Position numbers and translations under genes: made by a program
Notes under the pieces: model-generated
The model's database searches: none
What the model saw: the letters and a program-made list of their open reading frames with translations, nothing else
Told to the model about the DNA's origin: nothing
Shown here: one piece after another, positions 9,610 through 19,064 of the stretch
Layout of the letters: every line of letters begins with the position of its first letter
Numbering within the stretch: position 1 is the first letter of the stretch
Assembly: GCA_020442385.1 (NCBI GenBank)
Contig: JAGRKE010000014.1
Location: forward strand, 124,001-188,000
Length of the DNA: 64,000 nucleotides
Source of the DNA: Alphaproteobacteria bacterium
Lineage (GTDB): Bacteria; Pseudomonadota; Alphaproteobacteria; Micavibrionales; Micavibrionaceae
Direction of reading: 5' to 3'

Positions 9610-9774
9610 ATGTCAACGCCTGAGAAATCTGAAGAAAAAGACGACAGCCATTTGAAAACACATTGGGGCCCACACCCCAACTCTGGAACATGGAAATACA
9701 TTCGTGGCGAAGAAATAAAAAGCAGACCTATTTCCAATCCTGGCGGTAAGCAAGGCATGGATAACAGCCTCTAG
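9610..9774 (+). CDS. Small hypothetical protein, 54 residues
   Basis: Read directly from the sequence. ATG at 9610 follows CGGAGAAACAAG (GGAG at good distance) and the frame runs to TAG at 9772-9774. The product is hydrophilic, begins MSTPEKSEEKDDSHLK and has a core THWGPHPNSGTWKYIRGEE, with no membrane segment, signal or cysteine. The near-consensus promoter upstream plus the ribosome site argue that it is real. Its stop codon lies inside the palindrome CTAG that also supplies the stop of the convergent DUF6898 gene. I do not recognise the family. Confidence 0.65.
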   Translation: MSTPEKSEEKDDSHLKTHWGPHPNSGTWKYIRGEEIKSRPISNPGGKQGMDNSL

Positions 9775-9977
9775 CCGCCCACAACCCCCTTCTTCTTCAA
9801 TACATATTCCAGCCGCTTAAGCGCATTGCGCTTGAGCATTTCCTCGCCCGCGCTGGCGGGCCCTTGAATAGAAACCTCGGTTAGGCTGGCCGTATCCATG
9901 GCCGAAACCTTCACCAGATTACCCACCGGGTGAAACTCGATAATAATTTCCCGCCCTTGCAAAAGATCGTTTTTCAT
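9771..9977 (-). CDS. DUF6898-like small protein
   Basis: 68 residues from the chosen ATG at 9977. The core EIIIEFHPVGNLVKVSAMD, TEVSIQGPASAGEEMLKRNALKRLEYVL matches, from memory, a short uncharacterised alphaproteobacterial family (DUF6898): 'v..v.VtAiD..tg.Ev.i.gP......l...A.rKLeyvl'. The frame extends 20 codons further upstream, but only this ATG has a spaced ribosome site (AGGATGAG), and the extra N-terminus is Cys/Phe-rich and unlike the family. It is divergent from the acyl-CoA dehydrogenase gene next door. Function unknown. Confidence 0.75.
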   Translation of the reverse strand: MKNDLLQGREIIIEFHPVGNLVKVSAMDTASLTEVSIQGPASAGEEMLKRNALKRLEYVLKKKGVVGG

Positions 9978-10027
9978 GGCACTCATCCTGATCGAAAGAA
10001 AAAAGCATTTCAAGCAAGAGAAACAAG

Positions 10028-11218
10028 ATGCACACAATAGCTGAATTTAGCTGGGAAGACCCCCTACTCCTTGACGAGCTGCTCACCGATGAAGAGCGCA
10101 TGATCATGCAAACCGCGCGCGACTATGCGCAGGATAAATTGCTGCCGCGCGTGATTGAGGCGTTTAACACCGAACATTTTGACCGCAACATCATGCGCGA
10201 GATGGGCGAGCTTGGCTTGCTCGGCCCTATGCTGGAAGGCTACGGCTGCGCGGGGGCAACCTATACCGCCGCCGGGCTGATCGCGCGCGAGTTGGAACGC
10301 GTCGATAGCGCTTACCGCTCTTGCTACTCGGTGCAATCCTCTCTGGTGATGTATCCGATCTACACCTTTGGTTCAGACGCGCAGAAAGAAAAATATCTGC
10401 CAAAATTGGCGTCCGGCGAATTTGTCGGCTGCTTTGGCTTAACCGAACCTGATGGTGGTTCAAACCCATCCGACATGCGCACCAAAGCTAAAAAAGTTGA
10501 TGGCGGCTATTCCCTCTCCGGCGCGAAGCAATGGATTTCAAACTCCCCCATCGCCGATGTTTTTGTTGTTTGGGCCGAAATTAAGGGCGGCGAAGATGAT
10601 GGACGCATTGGCGGCTTTATTCTTGATAAAGGCATGAAGGGCCTCGAAGGTCCGAAGATTGAAGGCAAACTGTCGCTGCGCGCGTCCCCCACGGGCGGCA
10701 TCGCGATGGATGAAGTCTTCTGCCCCGAAGAAAATCGTCTACCTGAGGCGAACAGCCTGAAAGCGCCATTGATGTGTTTGAATTCGGCGCGCTTTGGTAT
10801 TGCCTGGGGCGTTATGGGCGCGGCTGAAGATTGCTGGCACCGCGCACGCCTATACGTTATGGACCGCAAAATTTTCGGCAAACCACTAGCGGCGCAGCAG
10901 CTGATCCAGAAAAAACTCGCCGATATGCAAACCGAAATCACACTGGGCCTTGCGGCCTGTCACCGTTTGGGACGTTTGCGCGATGAAGACCGCGCCGCGC
11001 CCGAAGCCATCTCGCTTCTTAAACGCAATAACTGCGGCAAAGCGCTGGAGATTGCCCGTATGGCCCGCGATATGCACGGTGGTAACGGCATTGCTGATGA
11101 ATATCACGTGATGCGCCACATGTGTAATCTGGAATCAGTAAACACCTATGAGGGCACACACGATATCCACGCGCTCATCTTGGGTCGCGCCATCACCGGC
11201 CATCAGGCATTTGGGTAA
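10028..11218 (+). CDS. gcdH: Glutaryl-CoA dehydrogenase
   Basis: 396 residues, acyl-CoA dehydrogenase fold. Key segments: [21 protein letters not shown] (FAD/substrate loop), [36 protein letters not shown], and the end [25 protein letters not shown] with the catalytic Glu in YEGT. The 'TEPD.GS.P..M' and 'W..GA' patterns favour the glutaryl-CoA branch, which oxidises and decarboxylates glutaryl-CoA to crotonyl-CoA in lysine and tryptophan breakdown. Crotonyl-CoA feeds toward acetoacetyl-CoA and the PHB enzymes encoded at 40-44 kb. It is monocistronic, with ATG after GAGAAACAAG. Confidence 0.93.
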   Translation: MHTIAEFSWEDPLLLDELLTDEERMIMQTARDYAQDKLLPRVIEAFNTEHFDRNIMREMGELGLLGPMLEGYGCAGATYTAAGLIARELERVDSAYRSCYSVQSSLVMYPIYTFGSDAQKEKYLPKLASGEFVGCFGLTEPDGGSNPSDMRTKAKKVDGGYSLSGAKQWISNSPIADVFVVWAEIKGGEDDGRIGGFILDKGMKGLEGPKIEGKLSLRASPTGGIAMDEVFCPEENRLPEANSLKAPLMCLNSARFGIAWGVMGAAEDCWHRARLYVMDRKIFGKPLAAQQLIQKKLADMQTEITLGLAACHRLGRLRDEDRAAPEAISLLKRNNCGKALEIARMARDMHGGNGIADEYHVMRHMCNLESVNTYEGTHDIHALILGRAITGHQAFG

Positions 11219-11225
11219 AAAATAT

Positions 11226-11254
11226 TTGACATAACATTAATTTTTTGTTAGTGT
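11226..11254 (+). promoter_or_regulatory. Candidate promoter for the 101-residue gene
   Basis: TTGACA at 11226-11231, a 17-base AT-rich spacer, then TAGTGT at 11249-11254. The -35 is perfect and the -10 is only half matched. It lies 8 bases after the gcdH stop and 33 bases ahead of the next ATG. Confidence 0.5.
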
Positions 11255-11286
11255 ATTTTCATTGATCCACATGATTAGAGGGAAAA

Positions 11287-11592
11287 ATGAGAGAAAATTT
11301 TGAATTCCACGCTGAAAACATCGTCGCCCTCCGGGCTCATCAGGTTGATGCCGTAAATTTTCACCTAAATGAAGCTGTAAAAGCTTTTGATAAAGAGTTT
11401 GCAAAAATTCATGTCCCTAACTCACCAAGACATCAACAAGAAAGATTAAATTTTGCAAAACACTTGGCCATGCACTTATCCGATCTTCACACAAATAGTG
11501 ACGGCAATATTACAAAGATACAAACAGAAACAACGCACGAAATGTCTGGTATCGGCCAAATCACAGTGCTACAGCATTCTACTTTCGGTTAG
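11287..11592 (+). CDS. Hypothetical protein, 101 residues
   Basis: ATG preceded by AGAGGG at good spacing and by a promoter-like element. The product is soluble, His-rich (11 His) and largely helical in appearance (FHAENIVALRAHQVDAVNFH, HQQERLNFAKHLAMHLSDLH), ending in a short beta-like tail. No known motif, signal or membrane helix. The DNA is richer in AT than the gcdH gene beside it. It is convergent with a MarR regulator. Family not recognised. Confidence 0.6.
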   Translation: MRENFEFHAENIVALRAHQVDAVNFHLNEAVKAFDKEFAKIHVPNSPRHQQERLNFAKHLAMHLSDLHTNSDGNITKIQTETTHEMSGIGQITVLQHSTFG

Positions 11593-11691
11593 TTGAAGAG
11601 ATTTATTCTATAACAAGGCAAATGAGGCGACGTGTATTCAACATACACGAGCCGAAATTTAACGACGTTCAAAATTCAAATATGGAAGTTC

Positions 11692-12153
11692 TTAAAATCC
11701 GCCGGGATAGTTGGTTTGGGAAGCCCAAAAACGCTCAAGTTTTTTCAGCGTGTTGTTCATACTGCCCAGCGCTTCACCGGTCAGCTCTGTACCCTGAATT
11801 TTGCCTTCGTGGCGTGTGAACATCTCGGAGATCATGTTTTTGAGCTCCATCCCCTTATCAGAAAGCTTCACGCGGATTGAGCGTTTATCATGCACGGAGC
11901 GCTCTTGCTCCAGATAGCCGTTCTCAACCATCTTTTTCACGTTATAAGATACGTTTGATCCCAGATAATAGCCGCGAATGGTCAATTCACCGACGGTCAG
12001 TTCATCATCGCCGATATTGTACAAAATCATGCTTTGCACGTTGTTAATATCCTGAATGGCCTTCTTATCCAGCTCGACCTTCAGAACGTCCAGAAAATGT
12101 CTGTGCAGACGTTCAATCAACTGAATGGCTTCATAATATGGTGTCGGTGTCAC
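11692..12153 (-). CDS. MarR-family transcriptional regulator (LdtR-like)
   Basis: 153 residues with a winged helix-turn-helix: DDELTVGELTIRGYYLGSNVSYNVKKMVENGYLEQERS, wing HDKRSIRVKLSDKG, and a C-terminal dimer helix. The start MTPTPYYEAIQLIERLHRHFLDVLK and the 'GYYLGSNVSYN' recognition helix recall LdtR, the alphaproteobacterial MarR protein that controls an L,D-transpeptidase. A large L,D-transpeptidase gene sits at 25.5 kb here, though not adjacent. Target and ligand are inferred from family resemblance only. Confidence 0.85.
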   Translation of the reverse strand: MTPTPYYEAIQLIERLHRHFLDVLKVELDKKAIQDINNVQSMILYNIGDDELTVGELTIRGYYLGSNVSYNVKKMVENGYLEQERSVHDKRSIRVKLSDKGMELKNMISEMFTRHEGKIQGTELTGEALGSMNNTLKKLERFWASQTNYPGGF

Positions 12154-12237
12154 GATAAAAACTCCAGGTTATCTTTGAGAGAATCATAATAGAGAAATTC
12201 TAGGAATTAAAGGTTTTATTTGAGAACGCGGAAAACC

Positions 12238-13320
12238 TTACATGTCCTTTAAATCATACGCCGCAGGTCTAAAATAATCGTTAACATGCTCATCTGTAAT
12301 ATCTTTTAAGCGCGCCGGATCCCATGCCGGTTTATATTGTTTATCCAAAACGGCGCGGCGAATGCCTTCATAAAGATCCGGGCGCTGAACAAAAATCTGC
12401 GCCAGATGGAAGTCCATATCCAGAACCTCATCAACGCTTTTATGCTGTGTGCGCCTAAAATATTCTGCTGTGACATAAATACTAGCCGGGGAACGCTCCG
12501 CCGTCATAGTTTCATAAATATCCGCCGCCCAAGCCGAACCATCAGCCTCCAGCGCGCTCAAGATATCCTCCACCTTATCATGGGCAAAAATACTCGCGAT
12601 TTTATCGGCATGCCCGTCCATCGGCGCATCGCTATCCGGGTCAAACGAGAAAGAGCGCAGCGTTTCCGCAACCGAACCCGTATTGGAAAGCGCCTGTATC
12701 AACTCCACCTTTTTCGTGCTGGGAATGTAATATTCCCCCACCCCGGCATAATGCGCATCGTCCGCCTCGATTGTGTTTCCGGTCAGCGCAAGATAGCGCC
12801 CAATCTGCCCCTTAAAACGCGGCAAATGATACATGCTGCCGACATCCGGGAAGAACCCGATCGCGACTTCCGGCATGGCAAAGACGGTCTTATCGGTGAC
12901 AACGCGATGCTTGCTGTTTCCGGCTACGCCATAGCCACCCCCCATGGTAATGCCATTCATAAAGCTGATCAGCGGTTTAGAGTAATTCCATAAATACTTG
13001 TTGAACTGATACTCTTCGGCGAAAAATAAACAGGGGACCTTCAGATTTGTATGCCCACGGCGGTATTCCATTCCGACCTTGTAACAGGTCTTTAAATCAC
13101 CGCCCGCGCAAAAGGCCCGCTCGCCCGCACCGACGAACATAACATGGCGCACCTTCTCATTGCGCTCCCACACTTTCAGGGTCGCGGTGATGGTACGGAT
13201 CATATCCAGCGTTAGCGCATTCAGCGCCTCTGGACGGTTTAATGTGATGATTCCCAGCTGGCCGCTAATTTCTGTGACAACGTCATCATGACTGCCTTTT
13301 GCTGAATTATATTGATTCAT
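12238..13320 (-). CDS. 3-hydroxyisobutyryl-CoA hydrolase (enoyl-CoA hydratase fold)
   Basis: 360 residues. Crotonase-fold signatures typical of the HIBCH branch: GIITLNRPEALNALTLDMI, FCAGGDLK, GITMGGGYGVAG, FAMPEVAIGFFPDVGSMYHL and the C-terminal extension with LDKQYKPAWDP. The enzyme removes CoA from 3-hydroxyisobutyryl-CoA in valine breakdown. The start overlaps the upstream part of the divergent hemB region. The ribosome site is weak. A plain enoyl-CoA hydratase is less likely, given the length and the PDVG motif. Confidence 0.9.
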   Translation of the reverse strand: MNQYNSAKGSHDDVVTEISGQLGIITLNRPEALNALTLDMIRTITATLKVWERNEKVRHVMFVGAGERAFCAGGDLKTCYKVGMEYRRGHTNLKVPCLFFAEEYQFNKYLWNYSKPLISFMNGITMGGGYGVAGNSKHRVVTDKTVFAMPEVAIGFFPDVGSMYHLPRFKGQIGRYLALTGNTIEADDAHYAGVGEYYIPSTKKVELIQALSNTGSVAETLRSFSFDPDSDAPMDGHADKIASIFAHDKVEDILSALEADGSAWAADIYETMTAERSPASIYVTAEYFRRTQHKSVDEVLDMDFHLAQIFVQRPDLYEGIRRAVLDKQYKPAWDPARLKDITDEHVNDYFRPAAYDLKDM

Positions 13321-13385
13321 ATTGCTTTTTTGCCGCTTTTTACTTTATTTTCAGGCACGCAGAAGGTTCAAAGAAATTTAAGACG

Positions 13386-14456
13386 ATGACCGCCAAACCA
13401 GAGAATAAAAGCCAAACCGCGCAAGAGCAAGACATTCTTGAGGGCTTTCCCCTGCCGGGATATCCGGCCACGCGCCTGCGCCGCCTGCGCTCTGCGGGTT
13501 GGATCCGCGAAATGGTGGCTGAATATAACGTCACCGCAAATGATGTCATCCTGCCGCTCTTCATTACCGAAGGTCAAAATGCGAGCGAAGATGTAACCTC
13601 TATGCCCGGCGTGGCGCGCCGCTCCATCGACCTGACCATCGAAGCCCTAAAACCCGCAATTGATCTGGGCCTGAAGGCCGCGGCCGTTTTCCCGGTCGTG
13701 CCGGTTGAGAAAAAAACCATTGGCGGCGAAGAAGCCTTTAATCCCGACAATCTGATCTGCCGCGCCGTGGCCGACATCAAGGCCGCTTTCCCCGGTCTGG
13801 GAATCATCACCGATGTTGCGCTGGACCCCTACACCACCCACGGCCATGACGGCATTGTTGATGACGGACGCATTCTCAATGACGAAACGGTGGAGGCGCT
13901 GGTCAAGCAATCCTTCGTACAAGCACAAGCAGGCGCGGATGTGATTGCCCCCTCCGACATGATGGATGGGCGCATTGGAAAAATCCGTCAAATGCTCGAA
14001 TCTCAGGGCTTTGAGAACACCATGATCCTCTCTTACGCCGTTAAATATGCCTCCTGTTTTTACGGACCGTTTCGTGATGCCGTAAATTCCGGCGGCTTTT
14101 TGAAAGGTGATAAAAAAACCTACCAAATGGACCCGGCCCGCAGCGGCGAATCCCTGCGTGAAGTTGCGCTGGACATCGCTGAGGGTGCGGATATGGTCAT
14201 GGTCAAACCCGGTCTGCCCTATCTCGACATTATTAAGACCGTAAAAGAGGCTTTCAATATTCCCGTATTCGCCTATCACGTCAGCGGCGAATTCGCGATG
14301 CTCAAGGCCGCCAGCGAAAATGGTTGGCTGGATTATGACACCGCTTTGATGGAAACCTTGCTCTCCTTCAAACGCGCGGGTGCTAACGGTATCTTCACCT
14401 ACGGCGCATACGATTGTCTAAAGCTTCTTAATAAGCCTTTAAAAAATTCCGCGTAG
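13386..14456 (+). CDS. hemB: Delta-aminolevulinic acid dehydratase, non-zinc (Mg/Asp) type
   Basis: 356 residues from the chosen ATG (an upstream in-frame ATG at 13299 would add a hydrophobic 29-residue stretch unlike the family). It makes porphobilinogen from two ALA molecules. Both Schiff-base lysines are visible: SYAVKYASCFYGPFRDA and MVMVKPGLPYLDII. The metal loop reads DVALDPYTTHGHDG, so the three zinc cysteines of E. coli-type enzymes are replaced by Ala/Asp, as in Mg-using enzymes of rhizobia and pseudomonads. Divergent from the HIBCH gene, with the promoter region in the overlap between them. Confidence 0.96.
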   Translation: MTAKPENKSQTAQEQDILEGFPLPGYPATRLRRLRSAGWIREMVAEYNVTANDVILPLFITEGQNASEDVTSMPGVARRSIDLTIEALKPAIDLGLKAAAVFPVVPVEKKTIGGEEAFNPDNLICRAVADIKAAFPGLGIITDVALDPYTTHGHDGIVDDGRILNDETVEALVKQSFVQAQAGADVIAPSDMMDGRIGKIRQMLESQGFENTMILSYAVKYASCFYGPFRDAVNSGGFLKGDKKTYQMDPARSGESLREVALDIAEGADMVMVKPGLPYLDIIKTVKEAFNIPVFAYHVSGEFAMLKAASENGWLDYDTALMETLLSFKRAGANGIFTYGAYDCLKLLNKPLKNSA

Positions 14457-14548
14457 ACTTGATATAAAGTCTAAAACAGCACAGAATTAAAAGGTGGTTT
14501 TGACCGCCTATTCGTTATAGCGCCACAAGAAAGGATTTCTTCTCGCCT

Positions 14549-15439
14549 ATGAAGCTCGTCGGTATTGTCCTCGTTTTTGTTTGTACGTTTGGTGGCCTGC
14601 TGATTGCCATGCACTTCGATTTCACGAAGTTCACGCACTTGCTAATGCTCGTGCTTGGCGCGATGCCTGGCGAATTCGTGATCATCTTCGGTTGTGCCGT
14701 GGCTGCTTTTGTGATCGCGGAATCAGGCGATACAATTAAATCCACGATCGGTTATCTCGGCGCACTAACCAAGCCCGCAGCTTTTAGCAAAGATGATTAC
14801 ATTGAGCTGTTCAGCATGCTTTTCACCGTCTTCAAACTGGCCCGCACCAAAGGTTGGCTGGCTCTTGAGAACCATATTGAAAATCCAGATGAGAGTGATC
14901 TGTTCGGACAATTTCCAACCTTCAAAGGTGACCACCACGCGCTGATCTTCTTGTGCGACTATCTGCGCATTATCTCGCTGGGCAATGATAAGCCGGGTGA
15001 AATCGGCGCGCTGATGAGTGAAGAAATTCACACCATCGAACACCATGAAGGCCACCCCGGACACGCCGTGCAGCACATGGCCGACGGTATTCCCGCCCTT
15101 GGTATTGTGGCGGCGGTGCTTGGGGTTATCAAGACTATGGCCTCCATTAACGAGCCGCCCGAAGTTCTCGGCAAGCTAATCGGTGGCGCACTTGTGGGAA
15201 CATTCCTTGGGGTGTGGCTATCTTACGCGTTCGTATCACCAATTGCCAGTGCCATGGCCGGTAAAGCCGAAACCAAAGTCATGTATTTTAAATGTATGAA
15301 GGTTTGTATTGTCGCGTTCCTGGGCGGCGCTGCGCCGCAAGTGGCTGTAGAATTTGGGCGCAAGTTTCTGCCCCACGACGTACAGCCAACCTTCCAGGAG
15401 CTTGAAGAAAAACTGAATGAACTTCCAAGCCCATCATAG
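14549..15439 (+). CDS. motA: Flagellar motor stator protein MotA
   Basis: 296 residues, four transmembrane helices: about 2-22, 33-57, and a pair near 175-195 and 205-225. The family signature is seen in HMADGIPALGIVAAVLGVIKTM and GGALVGTFLGVWLSYAF. The large cytoplasmic loop between helices 2 and 3 carries the charged residues that touch FliG. With MotB it forms the proton-driven torque unit. motB starts 9 bases downstream. A possible AAAGGA ribosome site is rather far upstream (13 bases). Confidence 0.97.
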   Translation: MKLVGIVLVFVCTFGGLLIAMHFDFTKFTHLLMLVLGAMPGEFVIIFGCAVAAFVIAESGDTIKSTIGYLGALTKPAAFSKDDYIELFSMLFTVFKLARTKGWLALENHIENPDESDLFGQFPTFKGDHHALIFLCDYLRIISLGNDKPGEIGALMSEEIHTIEHHEGHPGHAVQHMADGIPALGIVAAVLGVIKTMASINEPPEVLGKLIGGALVGTFLGVWLSYAFVSPIASAMAGKAETKVMYFKCMKVCIVAFLGGAAPQVAVEFGRKFLPHDVQPTFQELEEKLNELPSPS

Positions 15440-15448
15440 GCGCTGAGA

Positions 15449-16489
15449 ATGAAAAACGAACAACCGGTAATCATCGAAGTCGTCGAGACACACGCCCATC
15501 ACGGCGGCGCGTGGAAGGTGGCTTATGCCGACTTCGTGACCGCGATGATGGCGTTCTTCCTCCTGCTCTGGCTTTTGAATGTGAGCACGGATGAACAGCT
15601 CGAGGCGATTGCCGGGTTCTTCGACCCGACAGCCGTTCAGGTCTCTCAGCGCGAGAGCGGCGCGGGCGGCGTTATGGGGGGCTTAAGCATGAGTCCCGAA
15701 GGTGCGATGGCCACCGAGGTTCAGCAAATCACCAATCCCGAGCCCACAGGCCGCGCGGCGCAAAAATCCACACAGCAAACTAAAAGCGCGCGCAAAGGCA
15801 AAGAAGAAATGGCTCTGGACAAAGCCAAAGACATTCTCCGCAAAAAAGAAGAAGAAGAGTTTAAAAAGACCGAAGACGCCATCAAGCAAGCCATTCAGGA
15901 TGACCCCGAACTCGCAGCGCTTTCTAAGAACCTTATAATTGATATGACGCCCGAGGGCTTGCGCATCCAGATTGTTGATCAGGACGGGGAGCCCATGTTT
16001 CCCAGCGGCTCGGCGCGTATGTTTGAAAAAACCCGCAAGTTGCTCACCAAAGTCGGGGAGATTACAAAAAAACTTCCTAACGAGCTTTCTATTCGCGGTC
16101 ATACAGACAGCGTGCCCTACGGCTCGGGTGCAACCTACACCAACTGGGAGCTGTCTGCGGATCGTGCAAACTCTAGCCGCCGCGTCCTCAAAGAATCCGG
16201 CATTCCGGCAGAGCGCATCAACAACGTGGTCGGCAAGGCCGACACCGAACATCTTCTTCCCGAAGATCCAAACAATGCGCAAAACCGCCGCATCTCAATC
16301 GTGCTACTCAAAGAAGAGCTCACCAACCCGAATTTTGAAAAAGAGGCGAAGAAGCTAGCTGAAGAACAAGGCTTTGCCGATGATTTCGAAGACAACGCAT
16401 CTGATGATGGCGGTGATAGCAACGCCGGCCAAGGCGGGCCACCTATCGGCACCTTCCGCCGAACCCCCGGACAGGTTGAGTTTCCTTAG
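15449..16489 (+). CDS. motB: Flagellar motor protein MotB
   Basis: 346 residues. A short cytoplasmic tail, then the single transmembrane helix AYADFVTAMMAFFLLLWLLN with the proton-carrying Asp at residue 28. A Lys/Glu-rich linker (about 105-155) and a peptidoglycan-binding OmpA-like domain follow (SIRGHTDSVPYGSG, NWELSADRANSSRRVL, NAQNRRISIVLL). It anchors the stator to the cell wall. A long acidic, Gly-rich tail follows the OmpA domain (about 300-346). Translated just after motA. Confidence 0.97.
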   Translation: MKNEQPVIIEVVETHAHHGGAWKVAYADFVTAMMAFFLLLWLLNVSTDEQLEAIAGFFDPTAVQVSQRESGAGGVMGGLSMSPEGAMATEVQQITNPEPTGRAAQKSTQQTKSARKGKEEMALDKAKDILRKKEEEEFKKTEDAIKQAIQDDPELAALSKNLIIDMTPEGLRIQIVDQDGEPMFPSGSARMFEKTRKLLTKVGEITKKLPNELSIRGHTDSVPYGSGATYTNWELSADRANSSRRVLKESGIPAERINNVVGKADTEHLLPEDPNNAQNRRISIVLLKEELTNPNFEKEAKKLAEEQGFADDFEDNASDDGGDSNAGQGGPPIGTFRRTPGQVEFP

Positions 16490-16492
16490 AAA

Positions 16493-16753
16493 TTACCAGT
16501 GCATCATAGTCCAGCCCTGCTCGGACCAATCGATCATAACTCTGTGTTGTGCACTTGGGGCATGAATTAGATTTTTGTTTTCTGCGGCGCCGCGCTCTTG
16601 ATACTCCTCAAGGTCTAACTGCTCTTCAAGAGAGCAAAATCCCTGAAAAGCCGCTGAGTTAAATATCGGATTTTTCTTGGGCGGTGTTTCGACATATTGC
16701 CGTCCGCCGTCTTGGGTTATTCTCGATGCCAAATCAGAAAGAACGTTTTTCAT
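16493..16753 (-). CDS. Hypothetical protein, 86 residues
   Basis: ATG three bases after the parC stop, so probably co-transcribed and coupled with parC. The product is soluble, with no signal or membrane helix. The N-terminus MKNVLSDLASRITQDGGRQY and the C-terminus RVMIDWSEQGWTMMHW are the most distinctive parts. No family recognised. It ends 3 bases from the convergent motB gene. No strong ribosome site, so it may depend on coupling. Confidence 0.55.
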   Translation of the reverse strand: MKNVLSDLASRITQDGGRQYVETPPKKNPIFNSAAFQGFCSLEEQLDLEEYQERGAAENKNLIHAPSAQHRVMIDWSEQGWTMMHW

Positions 16754-16756
16754 CCG

Positions 16757-18988
16757 CTAATCAAATGTATTGCTCTTGGGGAAACCATTGGGCGGCAGAC
16801 GTCCGGCCTGCGCGCGTTTACCGATCCACGGCGAAATATCATCCACCTTGGTCATGCCCGCACCATATTTATACTCGAGCCCCTGCTCCATCTTGAACGT
16901 CTTGGCATCGGCCAGCCCGCCATCTTTGAACTTCTGCAGCGTAATCCCCTTACCGCGACTCATCTCCGGCAACTCTTCCAATGCAAACACCAGCATCTTG
17001 CGGTTCTTACCAATGGTCGCGATATGATCATGATCCACCGCAACCGCCTTACACAAACGCGCCTCCGCCTTGCCGGAGACATTCAGGATTTGCTTGCCGT
17101 TCTTGGTCTGCGCCACCAGATCATCCGACTTCACAATAAAGCCATGGCCGGATGTCGCGGCGACCAGAACCTTCTTCTCAGGCTCAAACACCATCACATC
17201 GACGATATCCGCATCATTGGGCAGATCGACCATGATGCGCACCGGCTCGCCAAAGCCCCGGCCAGAGGGCAGCTTATCCCCGCCCAGCGTGTAAAAACGC
17301 CCGTTGGTTGCAAAGATCAGGATTTTATCGGTGGTCTGCGCCTCAATCACAAAACCGCCGCGGTCGCCATCCTTGTACTTAAAGTCTTTAGGATCGTGGC
17401 CGTGGCCCTTCATCGCGCGCACCCAGCCCATTTTCGAGCAAATCACCGTAATCGGCTCTTTCTCGATCATCGCCTCTTCCAAATCATCCAAATCAACCAA
17501 AGCCACCGCCTTGCCGATTTTCGTGCGGCGCGCCCCCAACTCCGTATCCTGCCCGAACAAATTGCGGATTTCCTTTATCTGCTTCTTAATGCGGGTCCAT
17601 TGACGCGGCGTAGAGGCGATCAGCTTCTCCAGCTCTTCTTTTTCCTGCGTAAGACCTTCGTGCTCGGTCTTGATTTCCATTTCCTCAAGCTTGTGCAAGC
17701 GGCGCAAACGCAGGTTCAAAATCGCCTCAACCTGCACCTCGGAGAGTTTGAATTTTTTCGCCAGCTCCGCCTTCGGGTCATCCTCGAAGCGTATAATGCG
17801 GATCACCTCATCAATATTGAGGTAGACAACCAGATAGCCTTCCAGCACCTCCAGGCGGTGAAGAACCTTCTCTAAGCGGAATTGCGAGCGGCGCACCAGA
17901 ACCTCTTTCTGATGGTTCAGCCAGGCCTGAAGAACCTCTTTGAGATTCATCACACGCGGCACAAGACCATTATCCAGCACGTTCATATTGAGGCTAAAAC
18001 GCGACTCCAGATCGGTATTGCGGAACAACGCCTCCATCAACAACTCGGCTTCGATATTCTTGCTCTTGGGCACAAGGATCAGGCGGATATCCTCCGCGCT
18101 TTCATCGCGCACATCTTCGAGCATCGGCAGCTTTTTGGTGGTGATCAGCTCGGCAATCTTCTCAATCAGCTTGGATTTTTGCACCTGATAGGGAATTTCC
18201 GTGACCACAATCTGGTACACACCGCGGCCCAAATCCTCGACCTCCCACTTCGCGCGGGTGCGGAATGATCCGCGGCCTGTTTCATAAGCCTCCAGCACAT
18301 CCTTGGGGTTTTCAACCAGCGTGCCGCCCGTTGGGAAATCCGGGCCCTTCACGATCTTGACCAGATCTTTAACCGTGGCGTCTTTATTCTCGAGCATCAA
18401 CTCCATGGCTTCGCACAGCTCATCGACATTATGCGGCGGGATAGAGGTCGCCATACCCACGGCAATCCCGCTTGAGCCATTGGCCAGCAAGTTCGGAAAA
18501 CCGCCGGGCAGAACGATCGGCTCTTTTTCCGACCCGTCATAAGTCGGGCGGAAATCAACCGCGTTTTCCTCGATCCCGTCCAGCAGCATCATGGCCACGT
18601 CGGTCAGGCGCGCTTCCGTATAACGCATGGCCGCCGCGTTATCGCCGTCAATATTGCCGAAATTCCCCTGCCCGTCGACCAGCGGATAGCGCTGCGCGAA
18701 ATCCTGCGCCAAACGCACCATCGCATCGTACACAGCCGTATCGCCGTGCGGGTGATACTTACCGATCACATCACCAACCACGCGCGCCGATTTTTTCGGC
18801 TGCAGGTTGGGATTCAGCTTCAGCTGATACATCGCATACATCAACCGGCGGTGCACAGGCTTCATCCCGTCGCGCACATCGGGCAGCGAACGACTCATAA
18901 TCGTCGAGAGCGCATAGGACAAATATTTGTCCGACAAAATCTCTCCGAATTGCTGATCTATGATTTGGTGTTCTAATTCTTCGGCCAT
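16757..18988 (-). CDS. parC: DNA topoisomerase IV subunit A
   Basis: 743 residues. Type IIA topoisomerase A subunit: [23 protein letters not shown], the quinolone region [16 protein letters not shown], and the active-site Tyr in [11 protein letters not shown]. ParC rather than GyrA is chosen from the short C-terminal domain (about 240 residues, no clear GyrA-box) and the N-terminus [24 protein letters not shown]. The residue matching Ser80 of E. coli ParC is Thr, and the Glu84 equivalent is Asp. Decatenates daughter chromosomes with ParE, which is not in this window. Confidence 0.95.
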   Translation of the reverse strand: MAEELEHQIIDQQFGEILSDKYLSYALSTIMSRSLPDVRDGMKPVHRRLMYAMYQLKLNPNLQPKKSARVVGDVIGKYHPHGDTAVYDAMVRLAQDFAQRYPLVDGQGNFGNIDGDNAAAMRYTEARLTDVAMMLLDGIEENAVDFRPTYDGSEKEPIVLPGGFPNLLANGSSGIAVGMATSIPPHNVDELCEAMELMLENKDATVKDLVKIVKGPDFPTGGTLVENPKDVLEAYETGRGSFRTRAKWEVEDLGRGVYQIVVTEIPYQVQKSKLIEKIAELITTKKLPMLEDVRDESAEDIRLILVPKSKNIEAELLMEALFRNTDLESRFSLNMNVLDNGLVPRVMNLKEVLQAWLNHQKEVLVRRSQFRLEKVLHRLEVLEGYLVVYLNIDEVIRIIRFEDDPKAELAKKFKLSEVQVEAILNLRLRRLHKLEEMEIKTEHEGLTQEKEELEKLIASTPRQWTRIKKQIKEIRNLFGQDTELGARRTKIGKAVALVDLDDLEEAMIEKEPITVICSKMGWVRAMKGHGHDPKDFKYKDGDRGGFVIEAQTTDKILIFATNGRFYTLGGDKLPSGRGFGEPVRIMVDLPNDADIVDVMVFEPEKKVLVAATSGHGFIVKSDDLVAQTKNGKQILNVSGKAEARLCKAVAVDHDHIATIGKNRKMLVFALEELPEMSRGKGITLQKFKDGGLADAKTFKMEQGLEYKYGAGMTKVDDISPWIGKRAQAGRLPPNGFPKSNTFD

Positions 18989-19064
18989 GTCCTTGGTTTT
19001 AACACCAAGAACCCCAACAACACCAAGGGTTTTTTAGAGTTTTAAACAGGTCTATTAATTAAAG

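Noticed and set aside
14454..14473. Perfect 7-bp inverted repeat TAGACTT-AAGTCTA at the hemB stop
   Set aside because: No T tract and no matching site elsewhere that I could see; could be chance or an operator, and no evidence separates these.
16697..17875. Long plus-strand open frame (392 codons) opposite parC
   Set aside because: It is antisense to strongly conserved parC sequence, has no ribosome site, and its composition follows from parC codon use.
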